Shown here: in pieces, positions 44,324 through 52,854 of the stretch
Numbering within the stretch: position 1 is the stretch's first letter
Layout of the letters: every line of letters starts with the position of its first letter
Assembly (NCBI RefSeq): GCF_023518235.1
Contig: NZ_CP090423.1
Coordinates: forward strand, 1,922,001 to 1,986,000
DNA length: 64,000 nucleotides
Direction of reading: 5' to 3'
From: Stenotrophomonas maltophilia
GTDB taxonomy: Bacteria > Pseudomonadota > Gammaproteobacteria > Xanthomonadales > Xanthomonadaceae
Translations under genes and position numbers: made by a program
The notes under the pieces: model-generated
What the model saw: the letters and a program-made list of their open reading frames with translations, nothing else
Database searches by the model: none
Told to the model about the DNA's origin: nothing

Positions 44324-45682
44324 ATGACTGATTTCATCGGATCGGTCTGGTGGATGATTGTCAGCCTCGGGCTGCTGGTCACGTTCCACGAGTTCGGGCA
44401 TTACTGGGTCGGCCGCCTGTGCGGCGTCAAGGTGCTGCGCTTCTCGGTCGGCTTCGGGCGGCCGCTGTGGTCGCGCCGCGACCGCCATGGCACCGAGTTC
44501 GCCATCGCCGCCATCCCGCTCGGCGGCTATGTGAAATTCCTCGACGAGCGCGAGGTCGAGGTCCACCCGCATGAACGCGGCCAGGCCTTCAACCACAAGA
44601 CCGTGTGGCAGCGCATCGCCATCGTCGCCGCCGGACCGCTCGCCAACCTGCTGCTGTGCATCCTGCTGCTGTGGGCGATGTTCGTGATCGGCAAACAGGA
44701 TTACTCCCCCACCATCGGCCGCACCAGCGGCATTGCCGCCACGGCCGGCCTGGTCAGTGGCGATCGCGTGCTGCGCGTGGACGACCGCCAGGTGGTCACC
44801 CTGGGCGAGGCCAGCATGGCGCTGACCGCTGCAGCGATGGACCGCCGCGATGTGAAGCTGGAAGTGCTCGATGCCGCCGACCAGGTGCGCGTGCGCACGC
44901 TGCCGCTGTCGCAGCTGCCGACGGGCTTCGATGAAAGACGGGTGCCGATCCTGGCCGGCCTGTACTGGCAATCGTGGCTGCAGCCGGCCCTGGTCGATTC
45001 ACTCACGCCCGATTCGGTGGTGAGCGGGCTGCTGCAGCCCGGCGACCTGATCGTGGCGATCGACGGCCAGCGCATCGACAGCGTCGACCAGGTGATCGGC
45101 GAGATCCAGGCCCTCGGCCGCGCCGGCGGCCCGGGCATGATCGAAGTCCTGCGCGGCGGTGAGCGGCTGGCGCTGGAGGTCACCCCGCGCCAGGGCAAGG
45201 ACGGCAAGGGCAACCCGGTCTGGCAGATCGGCGTCGGCTTCCCCACCTCCTACAGCCCGGCCTACGACACCCTGCTGCGCTATGGCCCGCTGGACGCGGT
45301 GACCGTGGCCGTGCGCGAAACCGGCCGCCTGGCGGCCGACTCGCTGGGCATGATGGGCCGCATCGTCACCGGCAAAGCCTCGCTGCAGAACGTTTCCGGG
45401 CCGGTCACCATCGCCCGGGTGGCCAATGTATCGGCCAAGCGCGGCCTGGACTGGTTCCTGCAGTTCCTGGCCCTGCTGTCGCTCAGCCTGTGCATCATCA
45501 ACCTGCTGCCGATCCCGATCTTGGACGGCGGCCACCTGCTGTATTACCTTATCGAGTTGGTCAAGGGCAGCCCGCTGAGCGAGCGTGCCATCGCCGCCGG
45601 CCAATACATCGGCCTGGCGTTGCTGGCCGGGCTGATGGGGTTGGCGTTCTACAACGACATCCTCGGCCTGGTCCCGCGATGA
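44324..45682 (+). CDS. rseP: Site-2 metalloprotease of the sigma-E pathway
   Basis: 452-residue inner-membrane zinc protease that cuts RseA-type anti-sigma factors within the membrane. Zinc motif HEFGH at residues 22-26; a second metal-side motif NLLPIPILDGGH near the C-terminus; two PDZ domains in between (around GIAATAGLVSGDRVLRV and LLQPGDLIVAIDGQRI). The gene lies directly before bamA, with which it is functionally linked in the envelope stress response; an ATGA at its stop would allow coupled translation. Confidence 0.96.
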   Translation: MTDFIGSVWWMIVSLGLLVTFHEFGHYWVGRLCGVKVLRFSVGFGRPLWSRRDRHGTEFAIAAIPLGGYVKFLDEREVEVHPHERGQAFNHKTVWQRIAIVAAGPLANLLLCILLLWAMFVIGKQDYSPTIGRTSGIAATAGLVSGDRVLRVDDRQVVTLGEASMALTAAAMDRRDVKLEVLDAADQVRVRTLPLSQLPTGFDERRVPILAGLYWQSWLQPALVDSLTPDSVVSGLLQPGDLIVAIDGQRIDSVDQVIGEIQALGRAGGPGMIEVLRGGERLALEVTPRQGKDGKGNPVWQIGVGFPTSYSPAYDTLLRYGPLDAVTVAVRETGRLAADSLGMMGRIVTGKASLQNVSGPVTIARVANVSAKRGLDWFLQFLALLSLSLCIINLLPIPILDGGHLLYYLIELVKGSPLSERAIAAGQYIGLALLAGLMGLAFYNDILGLVPR

Positions 45683-45756
45683 ACTTTTCCACGTTGTTGC
45701 CGTCTACAGCGTCGGCATCCCGCACCAATGAAATCGACCTTCCTACCGGACGTGAC

Positions 45757-48120
45757 ATGACGCGACTCCCCAATCGCCGCCTGCTGGCCCTCGCCCTCGC
45801 CGCCGTCACCGGCGCTCCCGCCCTGGCCCAGGCAGCCGAGCCCTTCACTGTCAGCGACATCCGCGTCGATGGCCTGCAGCGCATCAGCTCGGGCACGGTG
45901 TTCACCTACCTGCCGGTGGAACGTGGCGAGACGGTCACCGACAGCAAGGTCGGCGAGACCATCCGCGCCCTGTACAAGACCGGCTTCTTCGAAGACGTGC
46001 AGCTGGACCGCCAGGGCACCATCCTGGTGGTGACCGTCAAGGAACGCCCGGCGATCAACAAGCTGACCGTGACCGGCAACAAGGACATCAAGTCCGACCA
46101 GCTGCTCAAGGGCCTGTCCGACATCGGCCTGACCGAAGGCGGCACCTTCGACCGCCTGAGCCTGGACCGCGTGACCCAGGAACTGCGCCGCCAGTACAAC
46201 GACCGCGGCAAGTACAACGTTGAGATCACCCCGACGGTGAGCCCGCTGGACCGCAACCGCGTGGACATCGCCATCGCCATCAAGGAAGGCAAGGCGGCCA
46301 AGATCCGCCATGTCAACCTGGTCGGTACCGAAAAGTACGAGAGCAAGGACATCCTGGAGACCTGGGAATCGAAGGAGCACAACTGGGCCTCGTGGTACCG
46401 CCGCGATGACCAGTACTCCAAGGAAAAGCTGTCCGGCGACCTGGAAAAGCTCAACTCCTGGTACCTGGACCGCGGCTATGTCGACTTCAGCATCGATTCG
46501 ACCCAGGTCTCGATCAGCCCCGACAAGCGCGACATGTTCCTCACCGCCGGCGTGACCGAGGGTGCGCAGTACAAGATCTCCGAGATCAAGGTCAGCGGCG
46601 ACACCATCCTCCCGCAGGAGGACGTCGAGCGCATGGTGATCCAGAAGTCCGGCGACACGTTCTCGCGTGCCCTGCTGGAATTCAGCTCGGACACCATCAC
46701 CAACTCGCTGTCCAACATCGGCTACGCGTTCGCCAAGGTGAACCCGATCCCGACCACCAACCGTGCCGAGCAGACGGTGGCCATCAACATGCAGGTCGTG
46801 CCCGGCCCGCGCGTGTCGGTGCGCCGCATCCTGTTCCGTGGCAACACCCGCACCTCCGACGAAGTGATGCGTCGCGAAATGCGCCAGTTCGAGAACAGCT
46901 GGTACTCGCAGGCCGCGATCGACCGTTCCAAGATCCGCCTGCAGCGCCTGGGTTACTTCGAGTCGGTCGAGGTCGAGACCCCGGCCGTCAGCGGCAGCAA
47001 CGACCAGGTCGACGTAGTCTACAACGTCAAGGAAACCACCTCCGGCAGCTTCGTGTTCGGCCTGGGCTACTCGCAGTCCTACGGCATGACCACCTCGGTG
47101 CAGCTGTCGCAGAACAACTTCCTCGGCGGCGGCAACCGCGTGTCGGTTGAAGCCTCGCGCAGCAGCTACCTGCAGCGCTACGGCTTCAGCTACACCAACC
47201 CGTACTTCACCGATGACGGCGTGTCGCTGGGCTACAACCTGTCCTGGCGCGAACTGGACTACTCCGACTTCAACACCGCCCAGTACAACAGCACTAATGG
47301 TTCGGCGCAGGTGGTGTTCGGCGTGCCGCTGACCGAGACCGATACCGTCTCGCTGATGTTCGGCATCGACAGCAACCAGATCACCACTTACCAGGGCTCG
47401 ACCCCGCAGTCGATCATCGACTACATCAACGCGGTCGGCCGCCGTACCTTCCACGCGTGGCGCACCGAGCTGGGCTGGGCGCGCGACTCGCGCAACGATT
47501 ACTTCATGCCGACCCGCGGTACCTACCAGCGCGTCGGCCTGGAAACCACGCTGCCGGGTTCGACCATCGAGTACTACAAGCTGAACTACCAGATCAGCAA
47601 GTACTGGCCGATCATGCCCTCGCTGGTGATCAACACCCGTGCTGAAGTGGGCTACGGTGACGCCTATGGCAAGGACTACAGCCGCACCCTGACCGAGCCG
47701 GATGGCACCACCCGAACCGTTACCGCCAGCGGCCTGCCGTTCTTCGAGAACTTCTACGCCGGTGGTACCAACTCGGTGCGCGGCTTCGAGGACAACACCC
47801 TGGGCCCGCGCGAAGTTACCCAGGGCTATCCGGAAGGCCAGCCGCTGGGTGGTTCGCTGAAGACCGTCGGCTCGGTCGAAGCCTACTTCCCGCGCCTGTT
47901 CGACAGCCCGTCGGCGCGCGTGTCGGCCTTCGTCGACTTCGGCAACGTCTACAACGGCACCGAGAACTTCAAGGCCAACGAGCTGCGCGTGTCCACCGGT
48001 GTGGCCCTGCTGTGGCGCGCCCCGGTCGGTCCGATCTCGATCAGCTACGCCTTCCCGCTGAAGAAGGAAGACGATGACAAGATCGAACGACTGCAGTTTA
48101 CGTTTGGCGGGCAGTTCTGA
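45757..48120 (+). CDS. bamA: Outer-membrane protein assembly factor BamA
   Basis: 787 residues from the ATG at 45757, giving a proper signal peptide (LLALALAAVTGAPALAQA). An upstream in-frame ATG at 45679 that overlaps rseP would add 26 residues before it. Five POTRA domains (from FTVSDIRVDGLQRISSGTV) and a 16-strand barrel follow. The lid motif VRGF (NSVRGFEDN) and the C-terminal beta signal ending LQFTFGGQF are present. It inserts barrel proteins into the outer membrane, including the pilus usher and efflux channels of this window. Confidence 0.97.
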   Translation: MTRLPNRRLLALALAAVTGAPALAQAAEPFTVSDIRVDGLQRISSGTVFTYLPVERGETVTDSKVGETIRALYKTGFFEDVQLDRQGTILVVTVKERPAINKLTVTGNKDIKSDQLLKGLSDIGLTEGGTFDRLSLDRVTQELRRQYNDRGKYNVEITPTVSPLDRNRVDIAIAIKEGKAAKIRHVNLVGTEKYESKDILETWESKEHNWASWYRRDDQYSKEKLSGDLEKLNSWYLDRGYVDFSIDSTQVSISPDKRDMFLTAGVTEGAQYKISEIKVSGDTILPQEDVERMVIQKSGDTFSRALLEFSSDTITNSLSNIGYAFAKVNPIPTTNRAEQTVAINMQVVPGPRVSVRRILFRGNTRTSDEVMRREMRQFENSWYSQAAIDRSKIRLQRLGYFESVEVETPAVSGSNDQVDVVYNVKETTSGSFVFGLGYSQSYGMTTSVQLSQNNFLGGGNRVSVEASRSSYLQRYGFSYTNPYFTDDGVSLGYNLSWRELDYSDFNTAQYNSTNGSAQVVFGVPLTETDTVSLMFGIDSNQITTYQGSTPQSIIDYINAVGRRTFHAWRTELGWARDSRNDYFMPTRGTYQRVGLETTLPGSTIEYYKLNYQISKYWPIMPSLVINTRAEVGYGDAYGKDYSRTLTEPDGTTRTVTASGLPFFENFYAGGTNSVRGFEDNTLGPREVTQGYPEGQPLGGSLKTVGSVEAYFPRLFDSPSARVSAFVDFGNVYNGTENFKANELRVSTGVALLWRAPVGPISISYAFPLKKEDDDKIERLQFTFGGQF

Positions 48121-48230
48121 CGAACCGCCCTGCGGTTCATCAGAACTGCACGCGCATTCCTCCTATCCCCCGCGCCGTTGGCGCGCCCCCCTTAACAGAA
48201 GGGGGGCTCTCCACCAGACGGGGTGCGAAG

Positions 48231-48254
48231 CGCCGGGCATTGCCCGGCGTTTTC
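48231..48254 (+). terminator. Terminator downstream of bamA
   Basis: CGCCGGGCA-T-TGCCCGGCG followed by TTTTCG; 110 bases after the bamA stop. Confidence 0.65.
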
Positions 48255-48306
48255 GTTTTACTTGCTCGGCGCCGCCGTTACTTCCCGCGCTCGCGTGAAA
48301 TCATCT

Positions 48307-48414
48307 GGTGATGGCGCAGGGGGCTGACCAGGACCGTTGGCGCCATGGATGGCGCCATCAAGCCCCCAGGGATGGGTTTACGGCGTGTCCTGGGCAGCCC
48401 CCTGCGCCATCACC
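48307..48414 (-). repeat. Structured dispersed repeat, copy 2
   Basis: Outer arms 48307-48334 and 48387-48414 pair at 27 of 28 positions. Read on the minus strand, the core starts ACGCCGTAAACCCATCCCTG and is followed by the hairpin GGCGCC-ATCCAT-GGCGCC. The core matches copy 1 (725-775), while both stems have different sequences that still pair. It lies in the 364-base gap between bamA and lpxD, which contains no gene; E. coli has skp there. Confidence 0.75.
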
Positions 48415-48484
48415 CCGGGGCATCAGGCAGGCGCCGCTTTTGACCCCGCATGACCGCAATGGCGTCACACGTTAAACTCCCGCC

Positions 48485-49507
48485 GTGAATACTCCCACCT
48501 ACACCGCCCAGCAACTCGCCGAGCAGTTCGGCCTGCAGGTCCATGGCGACCCCGCCACCGCCATCCATGGCGTGGCCACCCTCGCCCATGCCGGACCTGG
48601 CCAGCTGACCTTCCTCGCCAACCCGCGCTACCGCGCCCAGCTGGCCGACAGCCAGGCCTCGCTGGTGGTGTTGCGCGCCGACGACGCCGACGCCGCCCCG
48701 GGCACCGCGCTGGTGGCCAAGGATCCCTACACCACCTTCGCCAAGATCGCCGCGCTGTTCGACATCGCACCGGCACGCCCGCCGGGCATCCACCCCAGCG
48801 CCGTCATCGATTCCAGCGCCCAGGTCGCCGCCAGCGCCCACATCGGTCCGTTCGTGTCCATCGGCGCGCGCAGCGTGGTGGGCGACAACTGCATCATCGG
48901 CGCCGGCAGCGTGATCGGCGAAGACTGCCGCCTGGACACCGGCTGTGAACTGATCGCCCGGGTCACCCTGGTCACCCGGGTCACGCTTGGCAAGCGCGTG
49001 CGCGTGCACCCTGGTGCGGTGCTGGGCGCCGATGGCTTCGGCCTGGCCATGGATGCCGGCAAGTGGATCAAGGTTCCGCAGCTGGGCGGTGTGCGCATCG
49101 GCGACGACTGCGAGATCGGCGCCAATACCTGCGTCGACCGTGGCGCCCTGGAAGACACCGTGCTGGACGAGGATGTGCGCCTGGACAACCTGGTGCAGAT
49201 CGCCCACAACGTGCAGATCGGCGCGCACTCGGCCATCGCAGGCTGCACCGGCATCGCCGGCAGCGCCAAGATCGGCCGCTACTGCCTGCTCGGCGGCCAC
49301 GTCGGCGTGGTCGGCCACCTTGAGATCTGCGACAAGGTCGTGATCACCGGCAAGTCGGTGGTCCGCAACTCCATCCATGAGCCGGGCGAGTACTCGTCCG
49401 GCACCCCGTTGACCGACAACCGCACGTGGCGCAAGAACGCCGCGCGCTTCAAGCAGCTGGACGCATTGGCTCGCCGCGTCCTGGCTGCTGGCAAGGAGAA
49501 AGAATGA
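48485..49507 (+). CDS. lpxD: UDP-3-O-acylglucosamine N-acyltransferase
   Basis: 340 residues, GTG start at 48485. Adds the N-linked hydroxy fatty acid in the third step of lipid A synthesis. N-terminal uridine-binding domain, then a left-handed beta-helix of hexapeptide repeats (IGPFVSIGARSVVGDNCIIG), with the conserved AHNVQIGAHSAIAGCTGIAG. It begins the lpxD-fabZ-lpxA-lpxB run; its stop overlaps fabZ (ATGA). Confidence 0.96.
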   Translation: MNTPTYTAQQLAEQFGLQVHGDPATAIHGVATLAHAGPGQLTFLANPRYRAQLADSQASLVVLRADDADAAPGTALVAKDPYTTFAKIAALFDIAPARPPGIHPSAVIDSSAQVAASAHIGPFVSIGARSVVGDNCIIGAGSVIGEDCRLDTGCELIARVTLVTRVTLGKRVRVHPGAVLGADGFGLAMDAGKWIKVPQLGGVRIGDDCEIGANTCVDRGALEDTVLDEDVRLDNLVQIAHNVQIGAHSAIAGCTGIAGSAKIGRYCLLGGHVGVVGHLEICDKVVITGKSVVRNSIHEPGEYSSGTPLTDNRTWRKNAARFKQLDALARRVLAAGKEKE

Positions 49508-49962
49508 ACGACACGCTGCAGCTTCCGATCGACGTCAGCCAGATCCAGGAACTGCTTCCGCACCGCTACCCGTTCCTGCTGGTGGACCGGGTGCTCGAGC
49601 TCGACATCGAGGCCAAGCGCATCCTGGCGCAGAAGAACGTCAGCATCAACGAGCCGTTCTTCCAGGGCCACTTCCCGGGCCGCCCGATCATGCCCGGCGT
49701 GCTGATCATCGAAGCGCTGGCGCAGGCCGGTGGCGTGATGACCCAGCTCACGCTTGGCCGCGACTCGCAGTCCAAGCTGTTCTACATGGTCAAGGTGGAA
49801 AACGCCCGCTTCAACAAGCAGGTCGTCCCCGGTGACGTGCTGATGCTGGATGTGCAGATGAAGCGCCTGATCCGCAACATGGGCTGGTACTACGGCGAAG
49901 CCAAGGTCAACGGCGAAGTGGTCGCCTCGGCCGAGGTCATGTGCGCCGGCGCCAAGGGCTGA
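49504..49962 (+). CDS. fabZ: 3-hydroxyacyl-ACP dehydratase
   Basis: 152 residues, hot-dog fold. Catalytic His56 and Glu70 in [20 protein letters not shown]. It dehydrates 3-hydroxyacyl-ACP for fatty acid elongation and so competes with LpxA and LpxD for the same substrate type. Start overlaps lpxD by ATGA; lpxA begins 16 bases later. Confidence 0.97.
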   Translation: MNDTLQLPIDVSQIQELLPHRYPFLLVDRVLELDIEAKRILAQKNVSINEPFFQGHFPGRPIMPGVLIIEALAQAGGVMTQLTLGRDSQSKLFYMVKVENARFNKQVVPGDVLMLDVQMKRLIRNMGWYYGEAKVNGEVVASAEVMCAGAKG

Positions 49963-49978
49963 TCCACGGGAGGCAGCA

Positions 49979-50770
49979 ATGACTGACAACGCACCACGGA
50001 TCCATCCCACCGCCGTCATCGATCCGGCCGCCCGGCTGGCCGACGACGTACAGGTGGGCGCCTTCACCCTGATCGGCGCCGATGTTGAAATCGGCGCCGG
50101 CACGGTGGTCGGCCCCCATTGCAGCATCCACGGTCCGACCCGGATCGGCCGCGACAACCGCTTCGTCGGCCACGCGGCCATCGGTGGCGAGCCGCAGGAC
50201 AAGAAGTTCGGCGGCGAGCGTACCGAACTGGTGATCGGCGACCGCAACGTGTTCCGCGAGTTCGTCACCCTCAACCGTGGCACCGGCGGCGGCGGCGGCA
50301 TCACCACCATCGGCAACGACAACTGGATGCTGGCGTACACGCACGTGGCGCACGACTGCCATGTGGGCAACTTCTGCGTGTTCTCCAACAACACCACGCT
50401 GGCCGGCCACGTGACCGTGGGCGACTACGTGATCATCAGTGGCTTTGCCGGCGCCCACCAGTTCTGCCGCATCGGCGCGCATGCCTTCCTCGGCATGGGT
50501 GCGCTGACCAATGGCGACGTGCCGCCGTTCACCATGGTCGGCACCGACTCGCTCGGCCGCCCGCGAGGCATCAACAGCGAAGGCCTGAAGCGCCGCGGCT
50601 TCGATGCCGAGCGCATTTCGGCAATCAAGCGCGCCTACCGCACGCTGTATGTGGCCGGGCTGCCGCTGGCCGAGGCCAAGGTGCAGCTGACCGAGCAGGC
50701 GCGTGACAGCGATGACGTGAAGGCCATGCTGGACTTCATCGAGCACGCCGAGCGGCCCTTGCTGCGATGA
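49979..50770 (+). CDS. lpxA: UDP-N-acetylglucosamine acyltransferase
   Basis: 263 residues, beta-helix acyltransferase of the first lipid A step. [16 protein letters not shown] and the catalytic-His region [18 protein letters not shown] are clear. GGAGGC precedes the start. Overlaps lpxB (ATGA). Confidence 0.97.
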   Translation: MTDNAPRIHPTAVIDPAARLADDVQVGAFTLIGADVEIGAGTVVGPHCSIHGPTRIGRDNRFVGHAAIGGEPQDKKFGGERTELVIGDRNVFREFVTLNRGTGGGGGITTIGNDNWMLAYTHVAHDCHVGNFCVFSNNTTLAGHVTVGDYVIISGFAGAHQFCRIGAHAFLGMGALTNGDVPPFTMVGTDSLGRPRGINSEGLKRRGFDAERISAIKRAYRTLYVAGLPLAEAKVQLTEQARDSDDVKAMLDFIEHAERPLLR

Positions 50771-52026
50771 ACAGCACCGCCGGCCAGGCGCCCGCCGGCG
50801 CCGCCGTGATCCCGCTGGCCTCGATGGCCGGCAGTGTCCCTGCGCAGCGGGTGCTCAGCGAGCGCCCGTTGCGGATCGCGCTGGTGGCCGGTGAAGCCTC
50901 CGGCGATCTGCTCGGTGCGGGACTGGTACGCGAGCTCAAGGCGCGCTTCCCGAATGCCGAATTCGCCGGCATCGGCGGTGATGCCATGCGCAGCGCCGGC
51001 TGCCAGACCTGGCACGATGCCAGCGAGCTGGCGGTGATGGGCCTGACCGAGGTGCTGCGCCATCTGCCGCGCCTGCTGAAGCTGCGCTCGGCCTTCCGCC
51101 AGCGTGCGCTGGAATGGCAGCCGGACGTGTTCATCGGCATCGATGCGCCCGACTTCAACCTGGGCATCGAGCGCTGGTTGAAGCAGCGGGGCGTATGCAC
51201 CGTGCACTACGTCAGCCCGTCGGTCTGGGCCTGGCGCGAGAAGCGCGCCGAGAAGATCGGCAGCAGCGCCGACCTGGTGCTGTGCCTGTTCCCGATGGAA
51301 CCGCCGATCTATGCCAAGCACGGCATCGACGCGCGCTTTGTCGGGCATCCAATGGCCGACGACATTCCCCTGCAGGGCGACCGCGAGGCCGCACGCGCCA
51401 CGCTGGGCCTGCCGACCTCGGCCAAGGTGCTGGCGGTGCTGCCGGGCAGCCGCCTGGGTGAGATCTCGCGCCTGGGCGAGCCGTTCTTCGAAGCCGCCTG
51501 GCAGGTCTCCGAACGCATTCCCGGGCTGCATGTGGTGGTGCCTGCCGCCAACGCGGCGTGCAAGCGGCTGATTGAAGAGCAGCTGTCACGCTCGGCGCTG
51601 CCGGTGGCCTATTCGCACGTGCTCGACGGCCAGGCGCGCGATGCGATGATCGCCGCCGACGTGGTGGTGCTGGCCTCCGGTACCGCCACGCTGGAGGCCA
51701 TGCTGGTGAAGCGGCCGATGGTGGTCGGTTACCGCGTCAACGAGCTGACCTACCGCCTGGTCAAGGCGCTGGGCCTGATCAAGGTGGACCGCTTCGCCCT
51801 GCCCAACATCCTGGCCGGCCAGGACCTGGCCCCGGAGCTGATGCAGCATGACTGCACACCGGACAAGCTGGCGGCGGCCATCCAGCAGTGGTTCGACCAC
51901 CCGCAGCGGGTGAGCGACCTGCAGGACACCTACGCGCGCCTGCACGAGCGCCTGCGCCGCAACGCATCGGCACGTGCCGCCGACGCCGTGGGCGAGCTGC
52001 TGGTGCGCAACCAGGCCCAGGCATGA
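50767..52026 (+). CDS. lpxB: Lipid-A-disaccharide synthase
   Basis: 419 residues, GT-B glycosyltransferase family 19, joins UDP-diacylglucosamine and lipid [16 protein letters not shown] begins the enzyme after an N-terminal extension of about 35 residues (Ala/Gly/Pro-rich) that E. coli LpxB lacks. Other motifs: [15 protein letters not shown] and [13 protein letters not shown]. An alternative shorter start cannot be excluded, but the ATGA overlap with lpxA supports this one. Confidence 0.95.
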   Translation: MNSTAGQAPAGAAVIPLASMAGSVPAQRVLSERPLRIALVAGEASGDLLGAGLVRELKARFPNAEFAGIGGDAMRSAGCQTWHDASELAVMGLTEVLRHLPRLLKLRSAFRQRALEWQPDVFIGIDAPDFNLGIERWLKQRGVCTVHYVSPSVWAWREKRAEKIGSSADLVLCLFPMEPPIYAKHGIDARFVGHPMADDIPLQGDREAARATLGLPTSAKVLAVLPGSRLGEISRLGEPFFEAAWQVSERIPGLHVVVPAANAACKRLIEEQLSRSALPVAYSHVLDGQARDAMIAADVVVLASGTATLEAMLVKRPMVVGYRVNELTYRLVKALGLIKVDRFALPNILAGQDLAPELMQHDCTPDKLAAAIQQWFDHPQRVSDLQDTYARLHERLRRNASARAADAVGELLVRNQAQA

Positions 52027-52688
52027 GCCGCCGCCACGCCGCTGCAGCCAGCCTGGCGCTGTTCGATGCCAGCGCGGTGGTCGAGCCGGAACGCCTGATC
52101 GCCGGTGTCGACGAAGCCGGGCGCGGCCCGCTGGCCGGCCCGGTGGCCGTGGCCGCCGTGGTGTTCGACCCGTCCAGGCCGCGCATCAACGGCCTGGATG
52201 ATTCCAAGCAGCTGACCGCCGCGCGCCGCCAGCAGCTGTATGACCGCATCGTCGAACGGGCATTGGCCTGGCATGTGGTACTGGTGGAGGTGGAGGCCAT
52301 CGACCGCCTCAACATCTACCAGGCCACCCTGCAGGGCATGCGCGATGTGGTGGCCGCTGTGGCCCACGTGGCGGGCTTCGCGCGCATCGACGGCAACGTG
52401 GTGCCCAAGGGGCTGGTCCTGCCGGCACAGGCCCTGGTCGGCGGCGATGGCATCGACCGGGCCATCATGGCCGCCTCCATCCTGGCCAAGGTCTCGCGCG
52501 ACCGCTACATGCAGGAGGTGCACGTGCGCCACCCTGAGTATGGCTTCGAGCAGCACAAGGGCTATGGCACCCCGGCCCATCTGGCCGCGCTGCGGGCCCA
52601 CGGGCCGTGCGCCGAACACCGCCGCAGCTTCGCGCCGGTGCGGGAGTGCCTGGAATCCGCATCGCTGGCCAGCGCCGCGATTGCCTGA
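52023..52688 (+). CDS. rnhB: Ribonuclease HII
   Basis: 221 residues from the ATG at 52023, which overlaps the lpxB stop (ATGA). It cleaves RNA at single ribonucleotides in DNA. Catalytic Asp30-Glu31 in [22 protein letters not shown] and [17 protein letters not shown] are standard. Between it and dnaE lie 166 bases with a CGCCGGGC-CAT-GCCCGGCG hairpin. Confidence 0.96.
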   Translation: MSRRHAAAASLALFDASAVVEPERLIAGVDEAGRGPLAGPVAVAAVVFDPSRPRINGLDDSKQLTAARRQQLYDRIVERALAWHVVLVEVEAIDRLNIYQATLQGMRDVVAAVAHVAGFARIDGNVVPKGLVLPAQALVGGDGIDRAIMAASILAKVSRDRYMQEVHVRHPEYGFEQHKGYGTPAHLAALRAHGPCAEHRRSFAPVRECLESASLASAAIA

Positions 52689-52854
52689 ACGCACCCGCCG
52701 GGCCATGCCCGGCGGAATGCGCGATATCCCCCCCGTCAAGTCCTTGTCGCCACCCCCTGCCCTCGGTACCCTGACCAGGCACTCCAGCGCTTCCCGACCC
52801 CGGCGACGAACCTCCGTCGGCATCCGGGGCCTGCGCGCTCCAACCTGGTCCGGC

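Noticed and set aside
45679..45756. Upstream ATG for bamA overlapping rseP by ATGA
   Set aside because: It would place 26 residues before a good signal peptide. Kept only as an alternative, because the ATGA overlap is common in this genome.
48960..48990. GGTCACC-like triple direct repeat inside lpxD
   Set aside because: It codes for a run of similar hexapeptide residues (RVTLVTRVTLG) in the beta-helix and needs no other explanation.
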